A stretch of DNA of 64,000 nucleotides from DASWDH01 sp035318505 (GTDB taxonomy: Bacteria; Myxococcota_A; Polyangia; Polyangiales; Polyangiaceae): positions 1 to 64,000 of the forward strand of contig DATHEQ010000382.1 in NCBI GenBank assembly GCA_035318505.1, written 5' to 3'. Position numbers and translations under genes: made by a program. How positions within the stretch are numbered: position 1 is the stretch's first letter; the number at the start of each line of letters is the position of its first letter. Positions 17,985 through 27,091 of the stretch are shown piece by piece. The notes beneath the pieces are model-generated. The model searched no databases. It saw only the letters and a list, made by a program, of their open reading frames with translations, and was not told the DNA's origin.

Positions 17985-20426
17985 GTGGAGCCTATCGCCA
18001 TCATCGGGTTGGGGTGCCGATTTGCCGGCTCCATCGACGATCCCCAGAGCTTCTGGCGCCTCATTCGGGAGGGTGGCGACGCGAGCGGGAGTGTACCTGC
18101 CGATCGCTGGGATGCGGACGCCTTTCACGCTGATGCGCCCGTCATCCCGGGCAAGATAGCCTCGAAAAGGGGCCATTTTCTGGACGGCATCGATCGATTC
18201 GATGCTGCTTTCTTCGGCATTGCTCGACCGGAAGCCGCGCGCATGGACCCCCAGCAGCGCCTGCTTCTCGAAGTGGCGTGGGAGGCGCTCGAATCGGCGG
18301 GCCTTCCCCAAGAGAAGATGTCTGGTACGAGCACCGGCGTTTTCGTGGGAATCAGCAACAGCGACTACGATCGCATGCTGTGCGCTCATCTCCCCTCGCT
18401 CGACGCTTACAGCGGTGTCGGAACGAACTACAGCGTTGCGCCCAGCCGTTTATCCTACTTCTTCAACCTGCGGGGGCCGAGTATCGCCGTCGATACGGGC
18501 TGCTCGAGCGCCCTCGTCGCCATGCACCTCGCTTGCCAGGCGCTGCGTAGCGGCGAGTGCGACTTCGCTCTTTGCGGCGGGGTCAACGTCATTCTTGCAC
18601 CCGAGAAATCCGTCACGCTCTCGCAAGCCGGGCTGCTCGCGCCAGACGGCCGGTGCAAGACGTTCGCGGAATGCGCCGATGGCTACGGGCGCGGAGAGGG
18701 GTGCGGCATCGTCGTTTTGAAACGTCTTGTCGATGCCGAGCGCGACGGCGACACGGTGCTCGCCTCGATACGAGGATCCGCCGTCAATCATGACGGATTG
18801 AGCAATGGGCTCACCTCACCGAGCAGTCTCTCTCAGCAAACAGTGATTCGGCAGGCCCTAAAAAACGCGTCGATCGCTCCGTCGCGCGTGGGCTACGTCG
18901 AAACGCACGGCACCGGTACGGTCATCGGCGATGCGATCGAGGTCAAGGCACTACATGCCGTACTCGTCCCAGGCCGGACGGCGGAGCAGAAATGCGCACT
19001 GGGCGCGATCAAGGCGAACATCGGTCACACCGAACCGGCGTCCGGCATTGCTGCCGTCATCAAGGTGATCCTTTCTCTGCGCGCGCGCACGCTCGTGCCT
19101 CACCCTCACCGTTTGCCACTGAACCCTCATTTGCCATTGCAAGGCGAGCCGCTTTATCTCCCAGAGCGACTCATGCCATGGGTGTGCCCCGAGGGGACGC
19201 GCATTGCCGGCGTCAGCGCCTTCAGCTTTTGCGGCACCAATTGCCATGTCGTGATGGAGGAAGCGCCGCAACGAGCAGCCGCGCCGGCGTCGTACACGAA
19301 GCATCTCCTCACCCTTCGTGCGAAAAGCCAGAACGCGCTCCGCGCACTCGCATCTCGGTACGCGCTAGCGGTGGCGAATTGCGACGATCTGGCGGTGCTT
19401 TGTTATTCAGCGAACACCGCGCAATCGGAGCACGATTATCGCCTGGCGCTGGTAGGCACCCGCGAGACGTTGCGGTCGCAACTCGAAATTTTCGCCGCCG
19501 AGGCGACCATCGAAGGCGGATGGACGGGGGTCATGCGTGCGCGACGCGCGCGCCGTATCGCGTTCGCCATCCAGGGGGGGAAAGCGGAAGACCTCGACGC
19601 TCCCGCCTTTTTGAGCGCGCGGCAGCGCGCTCGAGATGCCGGGGCTACCGAAACGTTCGCGGGCGCCTACGGCGTGGCGTCGCTGTTCGCATCATGGGGC
19701 ATCGTAGGCGCAGGCGAAGACCCGATCAGCTGCTGCGTGAACGGTCATTGCTCGCTCGAGGAGGCGATCCACCGGCCGATGCCCGAGCCCGCGCGAGGCA
19801 GTCTCGTGGTCACTTTGGGCGCTGCATCGTGGGATCGTTTGCTCGGTCAGGTGGCTGAGATCTTCGTGCGCGGTGGCCGGGTTGATTTCCGCGCCTTACG
19901 CCCTGCGCCCCGCCAATTTCTACCCACCTATCCGTTCGAGCGCCAGCGCCACTGGATCGGCACCTCGGACGAGGAAAAGCGCCCGGCGACGACCACCTCT
20001 GCGGCCGCTGCCGAAGGGCTTCGCGCACGGATCGAGAGCGCTCTTCCGCATGAACGCGAAGACGTTTTGGCGACATTCTTGCGGTCAGAAATTGCCGCGG
20101 CGATCGGTTCGACCGAAGAGCTCTACGTTCGCCAGACGCTCTTCGATCTCGGGGTGACGTCACGCATGGCGATCGCGTTGAAAAATCGCATCGAGACGGC
20201 ATTGCACCTTTCGCTGCACACCACGATCATTTTCGACTATCCGACCATCGAGGCGTTGTCGCGCTACCTCGTCGCGGAGCTCGGCGGCGCGCCGCCAGCT
20301 GCGCCGATGCCGATGCCAACGTCGGCATCGACATCGGCATCGGCGCTCGACGCCCTTTCCGAGGCGGAGTTGGCGGCGCTCCTGGCCGACAAGATCGAGA
20401 AGCTGAGAAAGAGTGAAGTTGCATGA
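17985..20426 (+). CDS. PKS protein: ketosynthase, collapsed acyltransferase, ACP
   Basis: 813 residues from a GTG at 17985. The KS (residues 1-425) has all catalytic positions: Cys in DTGCSSALVAMH, His in ETHGTGT, His in NIGHTEP. The stretch that should be an AT domain (about 500-610) is far too short and has no GHSxG: the usual GQGSQ start reads AIQGGKAED and the following WGI segment leads into CVNGHCS. Post-AT linker (YPFERQRHWIG, about 650) is present. ACP at about 700-765 has LGVTSRMAIALKNRIE, keeping the Ser but with Thr before it. The C-terminal tail SEAELAALLADKIEKLRK resembles a docking helix for the next PKS, whose gene overlaps by 4 bp (ATGA). Extender units must be loaded in trans. 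It probably performs the first elongation of the FAAL-derived chain (inference). Confidence 0.88.
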   Translation: MEPIAIIGLGCRFAGSIDDPQSFWRLIREGGDASGSVPADRWDADAFHADAPVIPGKIASKRGHFLDGIDRFDAAFFGIARPEAARMDPQQRLLLEVAWEALESAGLPQEKMSGTSTGVFVGISNSDYDRMLCAHLPSLDAYSGVGTNYSVAPSRLSYFFNLRGPSIAVDTGCSSALVAMHLACQALRSGECDFALCGGVNVILAPEKSVTLSQAGLLAPDGRCKTFAECADGYGRGEGCGIVVLKRLVDAERDGDTVLASIRGSAVNHDGLSNGLTSPSSLSQQTVIRQALKNASIAPSRVGYVETHGTGTVIGDAIEVKALHAVLVPGRTAEQKCALGAIKANIGHTEPASGIAAVIKVILSLRARTLVPHPHRLPLNPHLPLQGEPLYLPERLMPWVCPEGTRIAGVSAFSFCGTNCHVVMEEAPQRAAAPASYTKHLLTLRAKSQNALRALASRYALAVANCDDLAVLCYSANTAQSEHDYRLALVGTRETLRSQLEIFAAEATIEGGWTGVMRARRARRIAFAIQGGKAEDLDAPAFLSARQRARDAGATETFAGAYGVASLFASWGIVGAGEDPISCCVNGHCSLEEAIHRPMPEPARGSLVVTLGAASWDRLLGQVAEIFVRGGRVDFRALRPAPRQFLPTYPFERQRHWIGTSDEEKRPATTTSAAAAEGLRARIESALPHEREDVLATFLRSEIAAAIGSTEELYVRQTLFDLGVTSRMAIALKNRIETALHLSLHTTIIFDYPTIEALSRYLVAELGGAPPAAPMPMPTSASTSASALDALSEAELAALLADKIEKLRKSEVA

Positions 20427-23400
20427 GTGAGGGCCCGCATCGAACGCTACTCAAGGAAGCATTCATTCAGATCGAGAAGCTTCAGGACGAGGTGGCGCGA
20501 CTCAAGCGGACCGAGCCTATCGCCATCATCGGAATGGGCTGCCGTTTTCCCAGCGACGCAAACGGTCCTGACGCGTTCTGGGAGCTCATTGCGCAGGGAC
20601 GAGACGCGGTGGGCGACATCCCTGCCGATCGCTGGAGCGTCGATGAGTATTACGCCGACGATGTGCGGGCGCCGGGGAAAATGAACTCGCGCAGCGGAGC
20701 GTTCGTGCGCGACGTGGACAAGTTCGATCCGTTGTTTTTTGGCATTTCACCGCGCGAAGCGCGATCGATGGACCCGCAGCAGCGCCTTCTTCTCGAGGTA
20801 AGCTGGGAGGCGCTCGAGGACGCGGGCCTCGCGCCGGAAGTCGTTTATGGCAGTGCCATGGGTGTGTTCGTGGGCATCAGCAGCTGCGATTACGTCATCA
20901 CTCGGACGCGGGCGCTTGGGCTCGACGACATCGATGCCTACGCTGGAAGCGGAGGATCTCACGCCGTCGCGTCCGGTCGGCTTTCGTATTTTCTCGGCGC
21001 GACCGGGCCCTCCCTCGCGCTCGACACGGCATGTTCCTCGTCGCTCGTGGCGCTGCATACGGCGGTCGAGGCACTGAGGCGACGCGAGTGCGATGCGGCG
21101 CTCGTTGGCGCGGTCAACCTCCTTCTCGAACCTGACGCCAGTATCGCGTTTTCCAAGGCACAAATGCTTTCTCCCGAAGGGAGATGCAAGACCTTCGACG
21201 CGTCCGCGAACGGTTACGTGCGCGGGGAGGGATGCGGCGCCGTGATTTTGAAGCGCTTGTGCGATGCGCGTGCCAACGGTGATCGCATTCGCGCAGTGGT
21301 TCGGGGGAGCGCGCTCAACCAGGACGGGGCAAGTGGCGGGCTCACCGTCCCCAATGGGCCGGCGCAGCAAGCGGTGCTCGAGGCGGCGCTCGCCGATGCC
21401 GGCGTCGCTCCGGGAGACGTCCACTATGTCGAAGCGCACGGTACCGGGACGCAGCTAGGCGATCCCATCGAAGTGCGCGCCATCGCCGCTGCCTACGGCG
21501 GTGCAAAGCGTGAAAGGCCTCTCTGCATCGGGTCGGTAAAAACGAACATCGGACATCTCGAAGCTGCTGCCGGCATCGCTGGCCTGATCAAAGTCGTCCT
21601 CATGCTCGAGCGAGAGACGATCGCCCCCCATCTTCACTTCCTGCATCCGAGTCCGCATATCCCCTGGAGCGACGCGCCGCTCGAGGTGCCCACCCGGCCC
21701 GTTCCCTGGCCGCGCGGGACGGCGCCGCGTCTCGCCGGCCTCAGCTCCTTCGGCTTCAGTGGAACCAATGCTCACGTGGTGATCGAGGAAGCTCCGCCGG
21801 AACCCATTGCCGAACCGTCCCTGCGTAGCTCGCACATTCTCACCCTTTCGGCGCGCACCGAAGAGGGACTCGACGAGCTGACTTCGCGTTACGTGCAACA
21901 CCTTCAAAGCACGCAAGAAGTCGCCGACGTTTGTTTCAGCGCGAACGTGGGGCGTGGGCGGTTCAAACATCGGCGCGTTGCGGTAGGCGCAAACACGGCG
22001 GAGCTTGCTCGCGATCTTGCCCAGCGGTCGCGGCGTGCGGCGCCGGCCCGCGCCCCCGACATCGCATTCCTCTTCTCCGGTCAGGGCTCGCAATACGCGG
22101 GCATGGGCGAAACCCTGTACCGAACGCAGGGTTCGTTCCGTTGCATGATCGATCGCTGCGCGGGCGTGCTGGCCCACCTCGGCCTCCCCCTGACTTCGCT
22201 CCTCTGGGGCGACGCTGCGGGGCAATTGGGGGAGACGCAATACACCCAGCCGGTTCTCTTTGCGCTCGAGGTGTCATTGGCCACGATGCTCGTCGATTGG
22301 GGGCTACGACCGGCTTATTTGGTTGGCCATAGCTTGGGTGAATATTCGGCGGCCTGCGTGGCCGGTGTGTTCAGCGTCGAAGATGGGCTTCGCCTTACCG
22401 CGGCGCGTGGTCGTCTCATGCTCGAGCGGACCGAGCGCGGGTCGATGGCCGCCCTCCTCGCGCCGGCGATAGAGGTGCGTGATGCGATCGCGCCCTACGA
22501 CCGCGTATCCATCGCCGCCGAAAACGGCCCGAACAACGTGGTCATCTCGGGGGACAAGGTTCAGGTTCGTATGGTCGCCGCGCGCATGATGGAGCGCGGT
22601 TTCGAATCGCGCGACCTCGAAGTGTCACATGCGTTTCACTCGCCACTGATGGATCCCATGTTGTCCGCATTCGGAGAAGTTGCGGCCAAGGTGGCGTACC
22701 GGGAACCCAAGATGCGCGTCGTTTCGAACGTGAGCGGCGAAGTTGCGGCCCGCGAGCTGTGCGATGCGGCTTATTGGGTGCATCACGTGCGCGCGACGGT
22801 AAAATATGGGGCCGCGGTGGAGCGGGTCGCGGCGAGCGCGACGCGCCATTTCATCGAGGTGGGTCCAGGAGCCGGCCTTCTCTCTGCGGGGCGCCGCGTC
22901 GTGGACGATGGGAGATGGTTCCCCACCATGCGCCGCGGCGAAGAACAGTGGCCTCTTCTCTTGGAAACTCTGGGCGAGCTTCATCTCGATGGCGTGAATA
23001 TCGATTGGTCGGCATTCGATGCCGACCGACGCCGGCGCAAAGTGCCGCTGCCCACCTACCCATTTCTCCGCGAGCGCTACTGGTTGGTCGCGGAGGAGAG
23101 CTCCGCGCCGCGTCCTGACATTCGTAAAGAGCGCGATCCCGTCGCCGATCTCGTACTGGAGCGCGTATCGTTGCTGGGCAGCATTCCCGTCGCTCTTCTC
23201 GATCTTGGGCAGCGGCTCGTCGACCTCGATTTCGATGAGGCAATGACGCTGGAGCTGTCAGAAGCACTCGGTGTGCCGCACGACCTGGTCACTTCGGCAT
23301 CCCTCGCCGATATCGTCGCGTTCGTCGCCTCGCGACGCGAGGAGCCAAAAGTTGAACTCGTGTTCGAGCGGGCGCGCGGTACGATTGCGGCGTGGGAAAC

Positions 23401-23773
23401 GAAGCCGTCGACGGCCGCTCATCGGTGCGTAGCGCGCATGCAACATCTAGACAACGACACGTTCGTCGCCGAAATTACCGCAATTCGCGCCAGCGAACCG
23501 CTGTTTCATCTGCTCGAAGCGGCGTGCCATGTCGTCGGCATCCGCCCTCCCGTCGTCTTCAGCGAAGTACACGCCAGCGGGATCGACCAGGTGAGCTCGG
23601 AAAGGCCGACTTTTCTCGTGGGAACGCTGCGCGACAAGGTTTACGTGGATGGCGCGCTGTCTCGCGCGCGGGCCGCGATGTCGGTGGTTCAGTCAGGCTC
23701 GCCCGTCGGCGAGATGATGGTCTCGGTAATCAAGGACGATCAGGCGTTTGCCCAGCTGCCCACCCGCGTGTAA
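20423..23773 (+). CDS. PKS protein: docking helix, KS, malonyl AT, Ser-less ACP, hotdog-like tail
   Basis: 1116 residues. N-terminal coiled-coil docking helix (residues 8-29), then a complete KS (DTACSSSL, EAHGTGTQLGDPIE, NIGHLEA) and a complete AT (FLFSGQGSQYAGMG about 552; GHSLGE about 634; VSHAFHSP about 738, where HAFH is the malonyl-CoA signature). After the post-AT linker (YPFLRERYWLV about 882) comes an ACP-like segment, LVDLDFDEAMTLELSEALG (about 933-951), in which the expected DSL is DEA: the phosphopantetheine Ser is missing. The last 150 residues look like a FabZ-type hotdog lacking the catalytic GHFPGxPxxPG loop. There is no KR, DH or working ACP. These sit on the leftward giant protein, so the module is split. 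Its 3' end overlaps the convergent thioesterase gene by 34 bp. Confidence 0.88.
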   Translation: MSEGPHRTLLKEAFIQIEKLQDEVARLKRTEPIAIIGMGCRFPSDANGPDAFWELIAQGRDAVGDIPADRWSVDEYYADDVRAPGKMNSRSGAFVRDVDKFDPLFFGISPREARSMDPQQRLLLEVSWEALEDAGLAPEVVYGSAMGVFVGISSCDYVITRTRALGLDDIDAYAGSGGSHAVASGRLSYFLGATGPSLALDTACSSSLVALHTAVEALRRRECDAALVGAVNLLLEPDASIAFSKAQMLSPEGRCKTFDASANGYVRGEGCGAVILKRLCDARANGDRIRAVVRGSALNQDGASGGLTVPNGPAQQAVLEAALADAGVAPGDVHYVEAHGTGTQLGDPIEVRAIAAAYGGAKRERPLCIGSVKTNIGHLEAAAGIAGLIKVVLMLERETIAPHLHFLHPSPHIPWSDAPLEVPTRPVPWPRGTAPRLAGLSSFGFSGTNAHVVIEEAPPEPIAEPSLRSSHILTLSARTEEGLDELTSRYVQHLQSTQEVADVCFSANVGRGRFKHRRVAVGANTAELARDLAQRSRRAAPARAPDIAFLFSGQGSQYAGMGETLYRTQGSFRCMIDRCAGVLAHLGLPLTSLLWGDAAGQLGETQYTQPVLFALEVSLATMLVDWGLRPAYLVGHSLGEYSAACVAGVFSVEDGLRLTAARGRLMLERTERGSMAALLAPAIEVRDAIAPYDRVSIAAENGPNNVVISGDKVQVRMVAARMMERGFESRDLEVSHAFHSPLMDPMLSAFGEVAAKVAYREPKMRVVSNVSGEVAARELCDAAYWVHHVRATVKYGAAVERVAASATRHFIEVGPGAGLLSAGRRVVDDGRWFPTMRRGEEQWPLLLETLGELHLDGVNIDWSAFDADRRRRKVPLPTYPFLRERYWLVAEESSAPRPDIRKERDPVADLVLERVSLLGSIPVALLDLGQRLVDLDFDEAMTLELSEALGVPHDLVTSASLADIVAFVASRREEPKVELVFERARGTIAAWETKPSTAAHRCVARMQHLDNDTFVAEITAIRASEPLFHLLEAACHVVGIRPPVVFSEVHASGIDQVSSERPTFLVGTLRDKVYVDGALSRARAAMSVVQSGSPVGEMMVSVIKDDQAFAQLPTRV

Positions 23774-24252
23774 GCAAGACCGGCGCAGGTGGCCCGCGCG
23801 ACCAGGATCTCGTCGCCCGACGATTCGCCGCAGACGGACACGCTGACAAAGGTAATGGACCGGCCGCGCCGGATGACGTTGGCGTTGGCGATGAGCGCTT
23901 CGTCCGGCCGCGACCGGCGGAGAAAACTGGCATTGAAATCGGTCGATACGCCGGCCATGCCGCCTGCGACGACGCGCGGATCGCTCAGGAACGCGCATCC
24001 CGAGGCGTGATCGGCGAACCCCATCACCGCGCCGCCGTGAAAGATGTCTCCCTGCCGCAGCACGCGCTTGTTGTGCGGCATGCGCATCGATATCTTGTCG
24101 ATGGCGAAGCTCACGATGCGCACGCCGAGCGTCTCCCCGAAATAGCCCTCTCCTTCGAGCTGCGCCTGAATGTGAGCGAAGTAGCGGGTCAGCGCAGCAG
24201 AGTCTCCCCCGGCCGCGGCTTCCGCGATGGCCGTCAACGATTCTTCAACCAT
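23740..24252 (-). CDS. PaaI-type hotdog acyl-CoA/ACP thioesterase
   Basis: 170 residues from the ATG at 24252; the frame also opens at 24333, but that start would abut the divergent FabH gene. It has the PaaI/YbgC-like hotdog motif HGGAVMGFADHASG (about residue 73 of the short form), then a strand region DFNASFLRR and an FVSVSVCGE segment. Hotdog thioesterases hydrolyse acyl-CoA or acyl-carrier thioesters. This one may edit or release acyl groups in the pathway (inference). The last 34 bp overlap the end of the convergent PKS gene. Alternative: a general phenylacetyl-CoA-type thioesterase unrelated to the cluster. Confidence 0.75.
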   Translation of the reverse strand: MVEESLTAIAEAAAGGDSAALTRYFAHIQAQLEGEGYFGETLGVRIVSFAIDKISMRMPHNKRVLRQGDIFHGGAVMGFADHASGCAFLSDPRVVAGGMAGVSTDFNASFLRRSRPDEALIANANVIRRGRSITFVSVSVCGESSGDEILVARATCAGLAYTRVGSWANA

Positions 24253-24261
24253 GGTCTGCTC

Positions 24262-24267
24262 ATTATA
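24262..24267 (-). promoter_or_regulatory. Possible -10 box TATAAT for the thioesterase gene
   Basis: Perfect TATAAT on the minus strand, with TTGCAG 15 bp upstream as a weak -35. Only 9 bp separate it from the ATG at 24252, so transcription would begin at or next to the start codon (leaderless or very short leader). It sits in the 83-bp gap between divergent genes. Confidence 0.35.
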
Positions 24268-24335
24268 AGAAATAATGGGATGCTGCAAGATGGTAAACTT
24301 GACATCCGCGCGCCACGATACGAGAGCGGACACCC

Positions 24336-25337
24336 ATGATGACCGGAGGGCGTGGCGGAGCGGTAATCACCGCAGTGGGGCATTTCTTCCCATCCAAAGT
24401 AGTACCCAATAGTTACTTCGCCTCGTATCTCGATACCAACGACGAGTGGATCGTTACTCGGACCGGCGTTCGTGAGCGCCGGTTCTACGAAGAAGGCCCT
24501 ACGTCCGATATGGCCGAGGCCGCCGCACGGTCCGCGCTCGCGCAGCGCGGAATGTCACCCGCCGAGGTGGACACGATCATCGTCGCGACGACCACGCCGG
24601 ACACGATCTTTCCCTGCACGGCCTGCATCGTGCAGCACAAGCTGGGCGCCGTGCGAGCCTGGGGCTTCGACTTGCTCGCCGCATGCTCGGGATTCGTCTA
24701 TGCGCTGACTACCGCCGCCAAGCTGGTGAGCGGAGGCGCATCCCGCAATGTGCTCGTAATCGGAGCGGACAAAATGTCGTCCATTCTCGATATGAATGAT
24801 CGTGCGACGTGCATCCTGTTCGGGGATGCCGCCGGAGCGTTTCTCGTCGAAGGAACGGACGACCCGAGCATGGGCATATTGGGACATGCGAACATTTGCG
24901 ATGGCGCGGGCGGCCCGGCTTTGATCATGCCTGCCGGTGGCAGTGCGATGCCCACGTCGGCTGCCACGGTCGCCGAGCGTCTTCACTACGTTCACCAAGA
25001 TGGTCCGATTGTTTTCAAGGCCGCGGTGAAGGCCATGGCCGAAGCTTGCCAAGCGCTCCTCCAACAGCACGGCTTGACGGTAGACGACGTGGCCTACGTC
25101 GTGCCTCACCAAGCGAACATCCGCATCATCCAGTCGAGCATGGCGCGCATCCCCTTTCCCATGGAACGGGTAATGATCAACCTCGACCGCTATGGCAATA
25201 CTACCGCCGCCACCATTCCCACCTGCATTGCCGAGGCGCAGCGGAAGGGGCAGCTGAAGCGCGGAGACAATCTCGTGCTCCTATCTTTCGGCGCTGGATT
25301 TACCTGCGGCGCCCTGCTCGTCCGATGGGGAAGCTGA
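24336..25337 (+). CDS. FabH-type beta-ketoacyl-ACP synthase III
   Basis: 333 residues, usual KAS III length. Catalytic triad visible: Cys in DLLAACSGFVYAL (about residue 118), His in VVPHQANIRI (about 256), Asn in RYGNTTAATIP (about 286). The N-terminal NDEWIVTRTGVRERR segment and GDAAGAFLVEG are family hallmarks. KAS III condenses an acyl-CoA with malonyl-ACP to start fatty acid synthesis. A dedicated copy in the cluster may make the special starter chain or supply precursor, but it could also be a second housekeeping copy. ATGATG start; 47 bp upstream of the phosphopantetheinyl transferase gene on the same strand. Confidence 0.88.
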   Translation: MMTGGRGGAVITAVGHFFPSKVVPNSYFASYLDTNDEWIVTRTGVRERRFYEEGPTSDMAEAAARSALAQRGMSPAEVDTIIVATTTPDTIFPCTACIVQHKLGAVRAWGFDLLAACSGFVYALTTAAKLVSGGASRNVLVIGADKMSSILDMNDRATCILFGDAAGAFLVEGTDDPSMGILGHANICDGAGGPALIMPAGGSAMPTSAATVAERLHYVHQDGPIVFKAAVKAMAEACQALLQQHGLTVDDVAYVVPHQANIRIIQSSMARIPFPMERVMINLDRYGNTTAATIPTCIAEAQRKGQLKRGDNLVLLSFGAGFTCGALLVRWGS

Positions 25338-25384
25338 GTCTCTTGCGAACGGCGTCGTTGCTGTCGTGACAAAGGATCCTCGTT

Positions 25385-26086
25385 GTGGCAATGGGCATTG
25401 CAATGAGGCGCCACCGGCCGATATTCGCGAATCCAATCATCCACGAAAGTGCATGCATTTATTCGGTCGATGACTACATCGACATGTCGCGCTTGCCCGA
25501 AAATCTCACAAGCGCCGTACGCAAGCGCCAGGTCGAGTTTCTGGCGGGTCGCGATGCGGCACGTCGAGCCCTGCTGGAACTGCGGCCCGAGCACACCGGG
25601 TCTATCGGCATTGGTCCTCTGCGCGAACCGGTGTGGCCGACGGGGGTCGTAGGTTCGATAACGCACACCGAAGGTTATGCGGCGGCGGCCGTCGCGAGCG
25701 CGAAAGACTGCATCGCAATCGGTATTGACATTGAGCGCGTGATGTCGCGCGAAGTCGCCGCGGGACTGGCCGCGGGGATCTGCTGCCCGGGCGAGCTCGG
25801 GAAATTCGGCTCGTCGTGCTCTTCGGTAACGATTGCATTTTCGGCCAAAGAGAGCCTCTACAAATGTCTCTCCCCGTCTGTGCGTAAGGTTTTCGATTTC
25901 CACCACGCCCAGATTGAGGAGATGGATTTCGAAACAGGCGGCTTTGAGATCCATCTGACGCGCGATTTGAATTCAGTTTACCGCTCCGGCTGGCGAACAG
26001 CGGGCCGATTCTTTTTCGATGGCGAGCTCGTCCACACGGGGGTTGCGCTCGTGGCGAACGGCATTGGCGATACACTCGCCTCGTAG
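25385..26086 (+). CDS. 4'-phosphopantetheinyl transferase (EntD/Sfp type)
   Basis: 233 residues (GTG start at 25385). Motifs of EntD-like transferases: WPTGVVGSITHTEGY (about residue 79), the magnesium-binding GIDIE (about 117) and FSAKESLYKCL (about 156). It converts apo to holo carrier domains of the PKS/NRPS and the free ACP, using CoA. It is the last gene of the rightward series; a 117-bp gap separates it from the convergent type II thioesterase. Confidence 0.9.
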   Translation: MAMGIAMRRHRPIFANPIIHESACIYSVDDYIDMSRLPENLTSAVRKRQVEFLAGRDAARRALLELRPEHTGSIGIGPLREPVWPTGVVGSITHTEGYAAAAVASAKDCIAIGIDIERVMSREVAAGLAAGICCPGELGKFGSSCSSVTIAFSAKESLYKCLSPSVRKVFDFHHAQIEEMDFETGGFEIHLTRDLNSVYRSGWRTAGRFFFDGELVHTGVALVANGIGDTLAS

Positions 26087-26203
26087 TCGCATCGACGCAA
26101 TTCCCTGCGTGCGGTTCATTTGCATGATTGCACCCAGCACGAGAATGCAAACTCCTTCGATCCGAAAGAAAAGAACGCCGGTGTGACTAGGGCATCTACG
26201 TCG

Positions 26204-27001
26204 TCAGGGTGCCGGGAGCGCGGATGCAACGACGGAAAGCGAGGCGAACCGTGCCGCTAAGATCCGCAGGAGCGCCTCGCGCGCATCGTTGATGAAAAAA
26301 TGCGCACCGGGTAGGACGTGGATCTCAAAACCGGCGGAGGAATGCTGCCGCCAAGCTTCGACCCGTCCGGGCGTCGCTTCTGCATCCTGCGAACCCGCAA
26401 AGGTGACGAAGGGCACGGGCAAAGGAGCGGCATCGCGATACTCATAGGATTCGACGAGCTCGATGTCGGCGCGCAGGAGAGGTGTGAACAGCTTTCGCAA
26501 CTCCGGGTCGTTGCGCACAGGCTCGGGAACGCCACCGTAGCGGCGATGCAGATCATTCAAAAACTCGACGTCCGCCAAGCTCGAGCTGCGCGCCCTGCGC
26601 CCGCCGAGGTGGGGCGCGCTGCGGGCGGCAAGAAAAAGGCATTCCGGCAAATTCATGCCCGTCGCGCGGAACCGCCGACAAAGTTCGAATGCGATGATCG
26701 CACCCATGCTGTATCCAAAGAGGGAATACGGGCGCTCGACCCGCCTTCGAAACTGAGGGACCAACGTGTCGAGTAGCAGCGGCCAGTCACGGACCAGCGG
26801 ATCTCCGAGCCTGTTCTCGCGACCGGGCAAAACAACGGCGTTTACCTCTATGTCGCTCGGCAAAAGAGGCGGCCACGTTCGATACGCCGCTGAGCCGCCG
26901 CCAGCGAAGGGAAAGCAATACAGACTACACCGAGGTTGATGCACGTCCTCCATGCGAACGAGCCAATCTCGGCTCTGTTCCTTTGCAGAATCTTGTGGCA
27001 T
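26204..27001 (-). CDS. Type II thioesterase (alpha/beta hydrolase)
   Basis: 265 residues. N-terminal CFPFAGGGSAAYRTWPP, the PGRE motif (VVLPGRENRL), nucleophile elbow GYSMGA (Ser about 97), catalytic Asp expected in FAGSQDAEATP (about 204) and His in PGAHFFI (about 234). These are the standard features of stand-alone editing thioesterases (GrsT/RifR type) that clear misloaded acyl groups from carrier domains. It is on the opposite strand at the right border of the cluster, convergent with the phosphopantetheinyl transferase. Confidence 0.92.
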   Translation of the reverse strand: MPQDSAKEQSRDWLVRMEDVHQPRCSLYCFPFAGGGSAAYRTWPPLLPSDIEVNAVVLPGRENRLGDPLVRDWPLLLDTLVPQFRRRVERPYSLFGYSMGAIIAFELCRRFRATGMNLPECLFLAARSAPHLGGRRARSSSLADVEFLNDLHRRYGGVPEPVRNDPELRKLFTPLLRADIELVESYEYRDAAPLPVPFVTFAGSQDAEATPGRVEAWRQHSSAGFEIHVLPGAHFFINDAREALLRILAARFASLSVVASALPAP

Positions 27002-27091
27002 AGCGCGTCCAACTCAAGCAAACCCTCTACCCGGCGTCGGAGCATCTCTTTTCCGAATGGCGAAGAGTTCGTAGCCGGCCTTTCGTGTCCC

